From IMG/VR virus record IMGVR_UViG_3300031823_000010, positions 1 to 48,203 of that record: 48,203 nt of DNA, one strand, 5' to 3'. The notes beneath the pieces were generated by a model, which had not been told where the DNA came from, did not search any database, and worked only from the letters and a program-made list of their open reading frames with translations. Every line of letters starts with the position of its first letter. Within the stretch, counting starts at the first letter, position 1. The translations under genes and the position numbers were made by a program. Of this stretch, positions 1 to 8,700 are shown piece by piece. The stretch is from a virus.

Positions 1-127
1 GCAACGACTCAATCCTCAAAACGATTTCCATATCTGTGTCGATCTGCATTTCCGTTTACCTCGCAATCACTTACTGTCACTATAGTACCAAAATGGTACT
101 ATAGTGTCAATGGGGGCCTTCCACTTT
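1..127. repeat. Terminal direct repeat, left copy (contig closure overlap)
   Basis: Bases 1-127 are identical to 48077-48203. A 127-base exact overlap is a common largest k-mer in short-read assemblers, so this is most simply a circular contig rather than a physical terminal repeat. The copy carries the palindromic promoter and, at 1-49 on the minus strand, a second copy of the first codons of the gene that starts at 48125. The unique genome length would be 48,076 bp. Confidence 0.93.
78..110 (-). promoter_or_regulatory. Left copy of palindrome-overlapped promoter
   Basis: This is the left-end copy of the early promoter. CACTATAGTACC (78-89) and GGTACTATAGTG (95-106) form a perfect 12-bp inverted repeat around AAAAT. 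On the minus strand TTGACA (105-110) is followed after exactly 17 bp by TACTAT (82-87), with a TG upstream that makes an extended -10. On the circular genome it is the same site as 48154-48186. Confidence 0.75.
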
Positions 128-149
128 CCGGTAGGGCTAGAAACAAGTT

Positions 150-1340
150 TTAGCTGGTGAGAATGCGGTCGCGAACCGTCTCGGCGACGGCTTTCATCAT
201 GAGTGGCGGCACGGAGTTTCCTAGCTGCGCCCACTGCTGCGTGTACTTGCCCGTAAGGATGAAGTCGTCGGGATACGCGCAGATGCGTTTGAGTTCCGCG
301 ATCGCGAATTTACGGCACTCATACGGATGAGTGATTGACGCGATGCCAGGCCGCCCACCCGTCGCCATCACCGGAGGACACGGTTCAGCGGGTTGAGGTC
401 GGATGAGATCGAAGTGTTTCTTCGACTGGCCGCCGAGTTTCAATCGCGGCCACTCATCCCATATCGGACCCTTCAACGGTACGGGTGGCGCGTCGTCGAT
501 CAGGTTCTCCAACGCCTCACTGAGTGAGTAGCGATACTTTAGCGGTAATGGATGAACGGGGTCCATGCCGAGATCTTCACGTACGCCCATGAAGATGATG
601 CGATGACGCCGCTGCGGTACGCCGAGCCATTGCGCGTCGAGCAGTCGCGCCACCACGCGATACCCGCACGCCTTCAATGCCGGGAGGATTTCAAGGAACC
701 ATCCCTTCGATACTCCGAGCACGAGGCCCCACACGTTCTCTGCGATGAAGGTTCGTGGCTGAAGCCCGCGCAGCAATCGGATGTACTCATCGAACAGCGT
801 CTCGTTGCATTGCCTCGCGCCATGATCGTAGACCTTCTCCTTGCCCCATCCCTTCTGTCGCGTACCGACCGTCGAGAATGCCTGGCACGGTGGCGAACCG
901 TCGAACAGGTCGAGCTCGCCGGGCTTGAGATGAATCGCCTCAAGAATTTCTTCGGGTCGCACCTGGCGAATGTCGCGATCGTCGAGGATAGTACCGGGGC
1001 TCATGTTGGCGCGATAGGAGTCCTGCGCGGCGGGAGAGAATTCATTCGCCCACAGTATGCGATATCCAGCCATGCGATAACCGAGACAGGAACCGCCGCA
1101 ACCTGAGAACGTAGACACGACGTTGAGACCGTTCCAGGGCAGCGCGGCGATCTCTGCCATCGAGGGCACATGGTAGGGCGGTTTGGATTCCCGCCGTCGT
1201 CGACGCGGAGGCTCAGGCCGGTCGTCGACCGAGACGCGATAGTGTGAGGTTGTCGTTGGTCCTAAGATCGGAGGACACGGCTTATTTTTGATCTCACCTT
1301 TGGAGTAAAGCCCCCCGGTATTATGAACGACTTTTAGCAT
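150..1340 (-). CDS. DNA cytosine-5 methyltransferase
   Basis: The 396-residue protein should transfer methyl groups from S-adenosylmethionine to C5 of cytosine in DNA. The ordered C5 motifs are visible: FSGCGG (about 78-83, SAM binding), SPPCQAFS (149-156, catalytic Cys152), ENV (201-203), QRRHRIIF (243-250) and GNSVPP (374-379). The start at 1340 is preferred over 1526 because GAGAGGATCAGGGCG lies just upstream and the longer form would overlap the ParB-like gene by 200 bp. The chosen start overlaps that gene by 20 bp. As the last gene of the late operon it probably modifies progeny DNA against host restriction; its target sequence cannot be read from here. Confidence 0.93.
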   Translation of the reverse strand: MLKVVHNTGGLYSKGEIKNKPCPPILGPTTTSHYRVSVDDRPEPPRRRRRESKPPYHVPSMAEIAALPWNGLNVVSTFSGCGGSCLGYRMAGYRILWANEFSPAAQDSYRANMSPGTILDDRDIRQVRPEEILEAIHLKPGELDLFDGSPPCQAFSTVGTRQKGWGKEKVYDHGARQCNETLFDEYIRLLRGLQPRTFIAENVWGLVLGVSKGWFLEILPALKACGYRVVARLLDAQWLGVPQRRHRIIFMGVREDLGMDPVHPLPLKYRYSLSEALENLIDDAPPVPLKGPIWDEWPRLKLGGQSKKHFDLIRPQPAEPCPPVMATGGRPGIASITHPYECRKFAIAELKRICAYPDDFILTGKYTQQWAQLGNSVPPLMMKAVAETVRDRILTS

Positions 1341-1893
1341 CGCCCTGATCCTCTCTGGGTGGCGTGTCATTTTCTGACGTACCCGCGGAACGGATAGCAA
1401 CCCCGCCGCTCCATTGAAAACCGCATCGCGGACACACATGCTCGATTTCAATGCTCTCATCGTATTCGGCGAACCCACTCGGCGGCGTCGGCCCCTCCAG
1501 GCGCAGCGATAATTCTTCGCTGTCAAACCCCGTCAGCGTCAGGTCGAAACCGAAGTCCTTGAGATCTTCGAGTTCAAGCGACAACAGCTCTTCATCCCAC
1601 TCTGCCCACGTCGCCGACCGATTCGCCAGGAGACGGAACGCCTTGACCTGGGCATCCGTCCATTCATCACAGAGGATGACCGGCACCGTCTTGAGCGGAA
1701 TCTGTTGCGCGGCCTTTAGCCGCAGATGGCCGTCGATCACAGCGCCGTCAGATCGGGCGAGGATAGGAATTTTGAAACCGAACTCCTTGATCGAAGACAT
1801 CATCTGATCGACGACGTGATCATTGCGGCGGGGGTTACGAGCGTAGGGAATCAGGCGCGAGATCGGCCACTGCTCTACGGTGCTCTTCGGCAT
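1321..1893 (-). CDS. ParB/Sulfiredoxin-fold protein with C-terminal zinc ribbon
   Basis: The 190-residue protein has a ParB N-terminal-like domain at about 5-75, with ARNPRRND and the box GAVIDGHLRLKAAQ that aligns to the family GxxRxxA motif. The middle is acidic, and CPRCGFQWS near residue 152 is half of a zinc-ribbon-like site. Phage ParB-like proteins are often encoded beside or fused to DNA methyltransferases; here it overlaps the C5 methyltransferase by 20 bp. It lacks the HTH and dimerisation regions of chromosomal ParB, so a partition role is unlikely. A modification-linked nucleotide-binding or nuclease role is inference. Confidence 0.75.
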   Translation of the reverse strand: MPKSTVEQWPISRLIPYARNPRRNDHVVDQMMSSIKEFGFKIPILARSDGAVIDGHLRLKAAQQIPLKTVPVILCDEWTDAQVKAFRLLANRSATWAEWDEELLSLELEDLKDFGFDLTLTGFDSEELSLRLEGPTPPSGFAEYDESIEIEHVCPRCGFQWSGGVAIRSAGTSENDTPPREDQGDAKSRS

Positions 1894-1902
1894 AATCGAA
1901 CC

Positions 1903-2055
1903 TCACTTGGTAGCAACGCTTTTTACTTCGGAGGTTTTGTTCTTGGTTACCTGGGCGTGCAGAAACGAGCCGAGTTTTATGATCAAAACCAGAAGGACGG
2001 TAGTCTCGATTCCAACAACTGAGACGAGCACATCGGTGAGGGTTTCATGTGTCAT
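1903..2055 (-). CDS. Holin-like single-TM protein
   Basis: A 50-residue protein starts at ATG 2055 with GGAGA five bases upstream. It has a short acidic N-terminus, one hydrophobic segment at about residues 9-31 (including TTVLLVLIIKLG) and a Lys-rich tail. It overlaps the end of the lysozyme gene by 11 bp, which fits a lysis cassette. Its size and topology suit a small holin or pinholin, but no family was recognised, so the call rests on position and the membrane segment. Confidence 0.6.
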   Translation of the reverse strand: MTHETLTDVLVSVVGIETTVLLVLIIKLGSFLHAQVTKNKTSEVKSVATK

Positions 2056-2497
2056 GTTGTTCTCCATTTCCGTGCCACAGATTGAATGCATCGCGGCGAC
2101 GCTTTACCAGGCCGGGGAGTTTGCGGCCACCCGCCAGCACCCAGCGATGTAGTTCGATGGCCGCGTTGTCGTAGTTGCCCGCGTTCAACAAGCGCAGCAA
2201 CGTCGAGTTGGCTAGGCGGCCCTGGCCGAGATTGAAGACGAAGTCGACGAGTGCATCAAACTGTCCCTGTGTCAGCGGCACGAGCACGAGCCGCGTGACC
2301 GACTTCTCCGCGATCGCGACGTCGGCATCAAAGAGTTCGGTCGCCTGTTCTCGCGTGATCGTCTTAGGGAACGACTCGCCGGGTTTGATGAGATGGCCCC
2401 ACCCGATGGTGGCGTGTCCGGCAGGGTCCAGGTAGACGTGGTCGACATAACCCTCATGCAGTTGAATCATCTTGCGTGCTTCATCACTTAGCTTCAT
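2045..2497 (-). CDS. GH24 (T4-type) lysozyme, endolysin
   Basis: This 150-residue muramidase cleaves the glycan chains of peptidoglycan for lysis. Glu15, Asp24 and Thr30 have the spacing of the T4 lysozyme catalytic triad, within HEGYVDHVYLDPAGHATIGW, followed by GH. LTQGQFDALVDFVFNLGQG is the conserved second half. ATG 2497 is chosen because GAGGATGAAT precedes it and longer starts overlap the upstream gene. There is no signal peptide, so release would depend on a holin. The next gene downstream is the holin-like protein. Confidence 0.93.
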   Translation of the reverse strand: MKLSDEARKMIQLHEGYVDHVYLDPAGHATIGWGHLIKPGESFPKTITREQATELFDADVAIAEKSVTRLVLVPLTQGQFDALVDFVFNLGQGRLANSTLLRLLNAGNYDNAAIELHRWVLAGGRKLPGLVKRRRDAFNLWHGNGEQHDT

Positions 2498-3083
2498 ATT
2501 CATCCTCATCATCGAGCAAGCTGGGTGGCCAGCCCGATCTGAAATCGTAATTTTCTGGATGGTCGCTAGCCTTGATATCGCGCTTGTGCTGCTCTGCCGC
2601 TCGCTGGATGCTTTCACGATATTCGATGAGCGCCTTCATCAGTTCGCGGAAACTATCACCATCGAACTCAGAGACTACGCCCTCGATACTGGAAAGAAAT
2701 ATCGGCGCATCCGGGTCGAAGAGCAATTGCGCTGCGGCGAAGTTGATATCGGACTGTCCGCGTAGATCGGTGGAATAGCGATTGCCGTTGAACTCAAAGC
2801 CAGCGTCAATGCGGCGTCGCCGCTCTACGCGAACTCCTTCGAGCAAGGCTTCACGGCGCTCATCGAGCGATGGCGGCGGTGGCGCGGCAAAGCTGCCATC
2901 TTCATTCACCACCCAACCCACAGCAACATCCGGCAGATCGGATACATCGACCCAGTGCATGTCGGGCGCGTTGTCAGGGAAGGGAACGTTTTTGATCTTG
3001 GGATAAATGCCGACGACGTGATCATCTTCGATCTTCGCCATCATCGCTATGATCTCGTCTTTGATCAGTGTGGGTATTTCCAT
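2484..3083 (-). CDS. DUF4376 tail-fibre-associated protein (possible assembly chaperone)
   Basis: In this 199-residue protein the segment RRRRIDAGFEFNGNRYSTD (about 88-106) and the following lines match the DUF4376 pattern, a domain found in phage proteins encoded next to tail fibres. The N-terminal half contains GWVVNEDGSFAAPPPP, a pattern seen in fibre assembly proteins. It lies directly behind the three fibre genes and before lysis genes. A fibre folding or attachment role is inferred from that order. The C-terminus is acidic (DDEDEYE). Confidence 0.65.
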   Translation of the reverse strand: MEIPTLIKDEIIAMMAKIEDDHVVGIYPKIKNVPFPDNAPDMHWVDVSDLPDVAVGWVVNEDGSFAAPPPPSLDERREALLEGVRVERRRRIDAGFEFNGNRYSTDLRGQSDINFAAAQLLFDPDAPIFLSSIEGVVSEFDGDSFRELMKALIEYRESIQRAAEQHKRDIKASDHPENYDFRSGWPPSLLDDEDEYEAK

Positions 3084-3092
3084 CTTGCCCTC

Positions 3093-4214
3093 CTAATAGC
3101 CAACAGCGAATACCTGCGGCGTAGTTCCGTTGACGCCATCGTCGCCACGCCGGGCGCGGCGAAGATTGACTAAACCATTGTTGAATCCGGTGGTCTGGTA
3201 GATCATGATTTGGTTGTCTGGCCCGCTCGTCCAGATGGTCGTCACCTGACAATTGAGGCAGGCGTGTGGGAACCACATCGGAAAATTGACGGCCTGATAT
3301 ACCGTCCCGCTCGCCGTCTGGTTGTAGCCCTGCGCCCATTGAAAGATCAGCCCGTTGGGTAGCCGCATCCACCCATTGAATGCACCCATATCGATAACAC
3401 CGGTGGGCATGAGGCCCGCAATCTGATTGCGCACATCATCGAACTGCGGCGTTGCCCAGTTCAGTAGGTATGCCTGCACATTGTTAGTGTGCGTAACCGA
3501 CTCATGCACTGCTGCGACTTGCGCGTTATTGGCCAGATTTTGTGCGTGCTCGTTGGTAGCGTAGTTGGCTAACCGCTCTTCGACGTAAGAGCGCAAAGCG
3601 AAATGCTCGTTCGTCCAGGCATGGGTAGCGTAGTTGCCTAGTATCTCATGGACCCAAGACTGCAAAGCGAAGTTGCCCAACGTCCATTGCTCAAGCTCAT
3701 GGCGCTGTCCGGCGACATACTGCGAAACGTAATCGCCGACCCAGTTCATCCTTGCGTAGTAAGCCTCCGCGTCGGTGATACGCAGATAAAGTAGATCGGC
3801 CATTCCTTCGGTGAGATAGCCATAGCCGCCGATCATATCCATAACGATGTAACGGATGAGGGCTTCAGCGTCATGGCGGCGGCACGGCATCAATTCCCAA
3901 TAGCCGGATGCATCGCCGACGGGGTCGACGCCTGTGCAGGGAACAAGGTTCCAATAGACCGAACCGTTTGAGCCGATGCACATGCCCAATCCCTGATAGC
4001 TTTCGTCGGGCGAATACTCGGCGACGCCGAGACGACAAATGTATTTGACCGCCGCCGACGTAATGAAGTCGCGAGCATTGAATTTGGCTGCTGGCGGTCG
4101 CGTCTGAGTTTCGGTAGACCAACCCGCACCGATCTCAACCGCTGACATATCTGCTCTGCCGCCATGCTCAGCGACAGCGGGGAACGTTGCATCGGGTCGT
4201 GTGTAGGTCGACAT
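3093..4214 (-). CDS. Tail fibre with gp53-like C-terminal domain
   Basis: The 373-residue third fibre starts at ATG 4214 behind GAGAGGCGAAA. Its N-terminal 120 residues are a diverged form of the attachment module of the two larger fibres, with the same ESYQGLGMCI...YWELMPCR arrangement. A shaft of imperfect Asn/Tyr/Ala repeats (LGNYATHAW, LANYATNEH) follows. The last 100 residues (WMRLPNGLIFQW, NFPMWFP, FAVGY at the end) fit the gp53-like C-terminal fold of phage fibres. It is likely a receptor-binding or side fibre on the baseplate. Confidence 0.8.
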   Translation of the reverse strand: MSTYTRPDATFPAVAEHGGRADMSAVEIGAGWSTETQTRPPAAKFNARDFITSAAVKYICRLGVAEYSPDESYQGLGMCIGSNGSVYWNLVPCTGVDPVGDASGYWELMPCRRHDAEALIRYIVMDMIGGYGYLTEGMADLLYLRITDAEAYYARMNWVGDYVSQYVAGQRHELEQWTLGNFALQSWVHEILGNYATHAWTNEHFALRSYVEERLANYATNEHAQNLANNAQVAAVHESVTHTNNVQAYLLNWATPQFDDVRNQIAGLMPTGVIDMGAFNGWMRLPNGLIFQWAQGYNQTASGTVYQAVNFPMWFPHACLNCQVTTIWTSGPDNQIMIYQTTGFNNGLVNLRRARRGDDGVNGTTPQVFAVGY

Positions 4215-4225
4215 TTTCGCCTCTC

Positions 4226-5746
4226 TTACCAATAGATTTGTACAAAGCCGGGGCCAGCGGGGCCTATAACCGTAGAACCTCCACCACCGCAACCGCGTGC
4301 GCCGCGAGACCAGTTCATTGCAGTTCCCGCATTCAGGCCAGAGGGAGTGCCGCTGCCGCCATGGACGCCACCGCCATCACCGCCGCGCAGCCCCGGAACA
4401 CCCCATCTTCCGTTGACGCCATTGGTTCGAGTCATGGAGATGACGTGATCGCCGCCATTGGTAATTCCGCCTGTGGTGCCGCCGCCGCCCGGTGCGGCGA
4501 AGCTCCCGTTAGCTCCCGGTGCAACGAACAGGTTCGGCGTCACTATTGGCGTGTGCGTAGAAAATTGCGCCTGCGTATTTCCGGCCTCGCGTATGTTGAT
4601 GGTCAAAGGAAACATGTTCGCAGTGATTCCCTGCAAGGTCGCTTCGAGCAGCCCGCCTTCGCCGCCGCCATGCCCGCCAGTCGGGGCTTCGCCACCGGAG
4701 CCGCCTGACCCTTTCAATACGAGCCGCAGGTGGATGCCCTCGGGATGAGTTGCGAGGGTGGGAATTTCAGAGGCGTTGACAAAGAAGGTTCCCAGCATCG
4801 CGAACTCGATGTAGTGCAGCATGATGTCAACTGCGATAGGCGTGAGCCATGGCCGCCAGAAGTTGGTATCGAATAGCGAGTTGCCAGTGTTCCCGTCAGT
4901 CATGCTTTGGTAGATGATGCTTGATGTTGTGTCCAGTACCATCGCGCCCGCGTTGTACATGTCGCCCGAACGAAAAACTCGCAGCCCTGCATTGTCGAGC
5001 GCGAGAAACGTATCTTGAGCATTTACTTGTGTCTCGAAGATTGCCGAAGCATCAGCCTCAGTCATAAACCGCGCATCGGCCTGTTCCGGGGTTATGAACG
5101 TAGCCGCAGCATCGGTCCTGGTTATGAAGTCGGCAAGCGTCTCATCCAGTTGTTCACGGCTTATGACGTCACCCTTGAGTACATAGCGTTCGTCGGCTTG
5201 CGCCTCAGTGAGAAAGAGTGCTTCGGCCTGTTCGGTAGTGAGATAGTGCTCTTCGAGTGCGGCCTTGGTCACGAACTCGATCGCGGCATTAGCTTGTGTC
5301 AGAAACAACGAGTACGCTGCTTCCCGCGTGTGGAAGTGCTCACTTGCCGATTCGGGAGTAAGAAAGATTTCTTCTGCCTGCGCCTGCGTCATGTACAGTG
5401 CATCGAGATCGCTCTTTCGCCAGGGCAGCTGCTCCCACCAGCCGGCGAGCGCGTCTGGCAGATGGCCAACGTTTGCGTCAACAGTCGAATAGTAGAAGCT
5501 GTCTTCAAAGATCACGATGCTTCCCACGCTGTACTCAGCGTCGAGCACCCACGCGGGCACGCCGGTCGTCAGGTAGTAGAGCACGCCGTTGATCGCGTAT
5601 TGCAGCGCGTTGTTGATCGACTGGCGTGTCGGCTTTTCGTTCGTACCCGATGGATATCCCGCCGCCATCTCTTCGTGAGTCAGCGGCAGCATCACTTCAT
5701 CTGCGGCCCACGGACGCGGGAAAAATCTCGGAATCGTAATTGCCAT
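4226..5746 (-). CDS. Tail fibre with decapeptide-repeat shaft and glycine-rich tip
   Basis: A 506-residue protein. Residues 1-115 form an attachment module shared with the next fibre (FPRPWA, KPTRQSINNALQYA, PWRKSDLDA). Residues about 117-188 and 207-255 are exact-period 10-residue repeats of the type FLT-xxxAxx. A globular module follows (260-305), and residues 345-506 form a glycine-rich tip with GGHGGGEGG, GGDGGGVHGGSG and GCGGGGS, ending in VQIYW. The tip resembles glycine-rich domains of phage adhesins and probably contacts the receptor. It is the insertion-free paralogue of the malectin-bearing fibre at 5756-9133. Confidence 0.82.
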   Translation of the reverse strand: MAITIPRFFPRPWAADEVMLPLTHEEMAAGYPSGTNEKPTRQSINNALQYAINGVLYYLTTGVPAWVLDAEYSVGSIVIFEDSFYYSTVDANVGHLPDALAGWWEQLPWRKSDLDALYMTQAQAEEIFLTPESASEHFHTREAAYSLFLTQANAAIEFVTKAALEEHYLTTEQAEALFLTEAQADERYVLKGDVISREQLDETLADFITRTDAAATFITPEQADARFMTEADASAIFETQVNAQDTFLALDNAGLRVFRSGDMYNAGAMVLDTTSSIIYQSMTDGNTGNSLFDTNFWRPWLTPIAVDIMLHYIEFAMLGTFFVNASEIPTLATHPEGIHLRLVLKGSGGSGGEAPTGGHGGGEGGLLEATLQGITANMFPLTINIREAGNTQAQFSTHTPIVTPNLFVAPGANGSFAAPGGGGTTGGITNGGDHVISMTRTNGVNGRWGVPGLRGGDGGGVHGGSGTPSGLNAGTAMNWSRGARGCGGGGSTVIGPAGPGFVQIYW

Positions 5747-5755
5747 GATGACCCC

Positions 5756-8700
5756 CTACCAATCCACAGTGATGAAACCTTCAGCCGCATTGCCAACAGG
5801 CTCGCCGCCGAACCAACTGCTGCCGCCACCACCATGAACTCCTGTCGCAAACGTAGTAAAGACTTCACAGCCCGAAAGCGTGGCATTGGCTGCGACAGTC
5901 TCAAAGAGAACCACGATGTTTCCGTTGCTATCACTGCGTGCGCGATAGTCCACGGCCAAGGCTGTGCGAAGTCCTGCTATACCTTCAGGGCTGAAATTGG
6001 TAGCTACTCGCACGCCATTGAAAGTGATGTTGATAATTCGCCGCTCCGTGCCGCCAGCACCATCATCGACAAAGTGCAAACGCACAACATATTCGGTGTT
6101 CGGTTCAAGTGGCAACGTGAGTGTCCAATTGATATCGAAGCGGATCGTGTCGTAAATGACCCGAGGCGCAACATTTGGGCGACTCATATTGAGTTCTTCG
6201 CCTGACATCCAATCAAACCCACTGCCCGCTGTAAAAATAGCACCCGCATCGCTCATCCAGTCGGCGAGTGCTGGCCCACCCGCGTTCCATCCATAAACGC
6301 GAGTCATCGCTGGCAATCCTAGAAACTCCATTTCGATGCCATTGAGAATTGGATCAACCCCAACATTAGGCGGTATCGCCTCAAACCAGATGTGTAGCCC
6401 CTCAGCGTTCGCCGTCACATCTGTCTCTAAGATGTACGCAATGAATTGACCTCCGGCCCGCTCAAAGACATTGAAGTTTCGCGCAATCCACCGGTTGTTT
6501 ACTGCTACATCAAAACTGCGACTGCCTGACTCATCCCAGCACTCACAGAAGTGCAAGCGCAGACGATAGACCCAGCCGGGAGTAACCGTCGGCGGGGAAA
6601 TCCTATAACTAAACGGAGTTGGCGTACCTCCACCCCCAAAGCGACAAGTTCGATAGACCATGTCCGGCGCGGGGCGAACGACTCGACTAATGTCAATCGT
6701 CGCCGCTGCATCAGTAGCAGTGACATTTCCGCCCGTATACCACCTGTCTTCCCAACCCGGTTCGCCAAGAAGCGCAGCACCGCAATTGATCGGAGCCATG
6801 CCGCTTGGCATCGGCAAGACTGGAAAGATTTCGATTCCGTTGATCTGCGGAGCGTCGGTGACACCCCAAAACCCGATATTGAATTGGCCGAACTGACTTG
6901 CCTGTACTACAAATGTTTGAACGTTGGCGATGCGTGCTCCACCCGCTGCTGCGAAAATATCAAAATTCTCCAGCACAAAGTCCAAGTTGACCCTGATATG
7001 GAATACACGTTGTCCAGCAACTTCAACGAAATGCTCGCAAAAGTGAAAACGAATAACGTGAAGAACGAAAGGTGCAGCAAAATTGAGAACGTTATAACTC
7101 AGGGTATTGGTTGGAGTTATATATCGCGCCGACTGGTAAATCTCCATCGGTGCGGGTCGCAGGACTTGACTCATATCAATAACGCTGTCGGGGATGTTGT
7201 ACGTTGAAGTTGGCAAGCCACCGCCGCCTTGATATCCAGTATCGACACCCCACGCGCCAACGACGTCGCCGCCACAGTTGATAGTTCGCAGCGGCATACC
7301 ACTGCCGCCGCCAGCTCCACCGCCATCACCACTGCGAAACCCCGGCCATGCGAACTTCCCATGAGCGCCGGGTATCTTCTCCACTGCCATGAGCCCACGG
7401 CCAAGCGCGACCGTGGCTTGATCGCCGCCTAGTCCGGGCTCTTCCTCCGTCGCGTCGCTGCCGGGCGATACGCTGAGTAATGTGACCAGCGGGAGGATTT
7501 CAATTCCGGCGATAATGGGCGGGTGTGCCTGCGGAGTAAATGTAATAACGATCTGCCCTTGAACGTTCGCCGTTGCGAGCGTCGTTTCTATATAGGCGAT
7601 GCGAACACCGCCTGTCGCCTCGATAATGTTGAACTGATCCAGAATCATGATGTTGTTGACGACTACCCTGAATCGACGATGGGGCCAACCGCCTTCTGTC
7701 CAGAGTTCGCAGAAATGTAAACGCACAATCTGATACGACCCCGGCGTATAGCCGCCGAAGGTATAGACCAATGGGGTGGGATCATCGAAACGCACCGACC
7801 GATAGACTTCTTCCGGCGCGGGCGACTCAACATGACTGAGATCAATCGGCCCACTACCGGGATCACCGTGCGCTACGCCCCCGCCGAAACCCTCGTCGGC
7901 TCGCCAAGTCTCAAGGGCACCACCCCCACAATTTACTTGTAGCGTCTGATTCCCAAACCTGTTGATAGATGACTGCTGCCCCGGACCGCCAACGATAAGC
8001 ATTAGAGGAAACATTGACTCTTCCACGACGGCAGTGGCAGTAATCTCTGCGCCCTCGCCGCCGCCGCCCACTCCATAACCCCTGCCGCCGCCAGCCTTGA
8101 GACGAAATCTTGCCAGAATTTCGCCGTGCGTTTCCACTTCCGGCAACAGTAGATCTTCCAGGGCGAGACTGTACGTTCCGCTCTCGGTATACGTCAGTCT
8201 GTGCGCCCACTCTCCCGCGCCCGATGGCACCACATAGGGCGGCGTCCACTCTGTCCAATACTCTTCATCATCTAGTGGGTGGCCTATGTTGTCGTCGGCC
8301 AGGCTACGATAGATCATCTTCGTTTCAGAGTCGAACGCGAGCACGCCGAAACTATAAGTCGCCTCGGGACGATAGCGGCTGATAGCTGCATTGATCTTGG
8401 CTTCGAAGCGTGCCTTCGCATCTTCCGACGTAAGGTAGATAGCTTCACCGCGATCGCGAGTGAGATGGGTTTCATCGTCAAGCGTGAGATAAAGTTCTTT
8501 ACCGTCGGCGAGGGTCAAATACTCTTGCAAGACTTCGGCCAGCACTTCAGCCGAGATCGTATCTTCGTAAATCGCATAACGTTCATCAGCGATAGCCACG
8601 GTAAGGAACAGGCTGATAGCCTCTTCGCGAGTGATGTACTCAGCCTCCAACGCAGCCTGAGTCACATAGAGCAACGCCATCTTTGACGGCGTGATAAACA

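Noticed and set aside
1-127. Physical terminal repeat of a linear virion genome
   Set aside because: Its length equals a standard assembly k-mer and it contains an intact promoter/gene junction, so circle closure is simpler.
1341-1526. Longer methyltransferase start at 1526
   Set aside because: Added residues are Arg-rich, overlap the ParB-like gene and lack a ribosome site; 1340 has a good one.
5015-6205. 396-codon open frame on the plus strand
   Set aside because: It runs antisense across two fibre genes, is Arg/Cys/Ser-rich without domain text, and has no promoter or neighbour on that strand.
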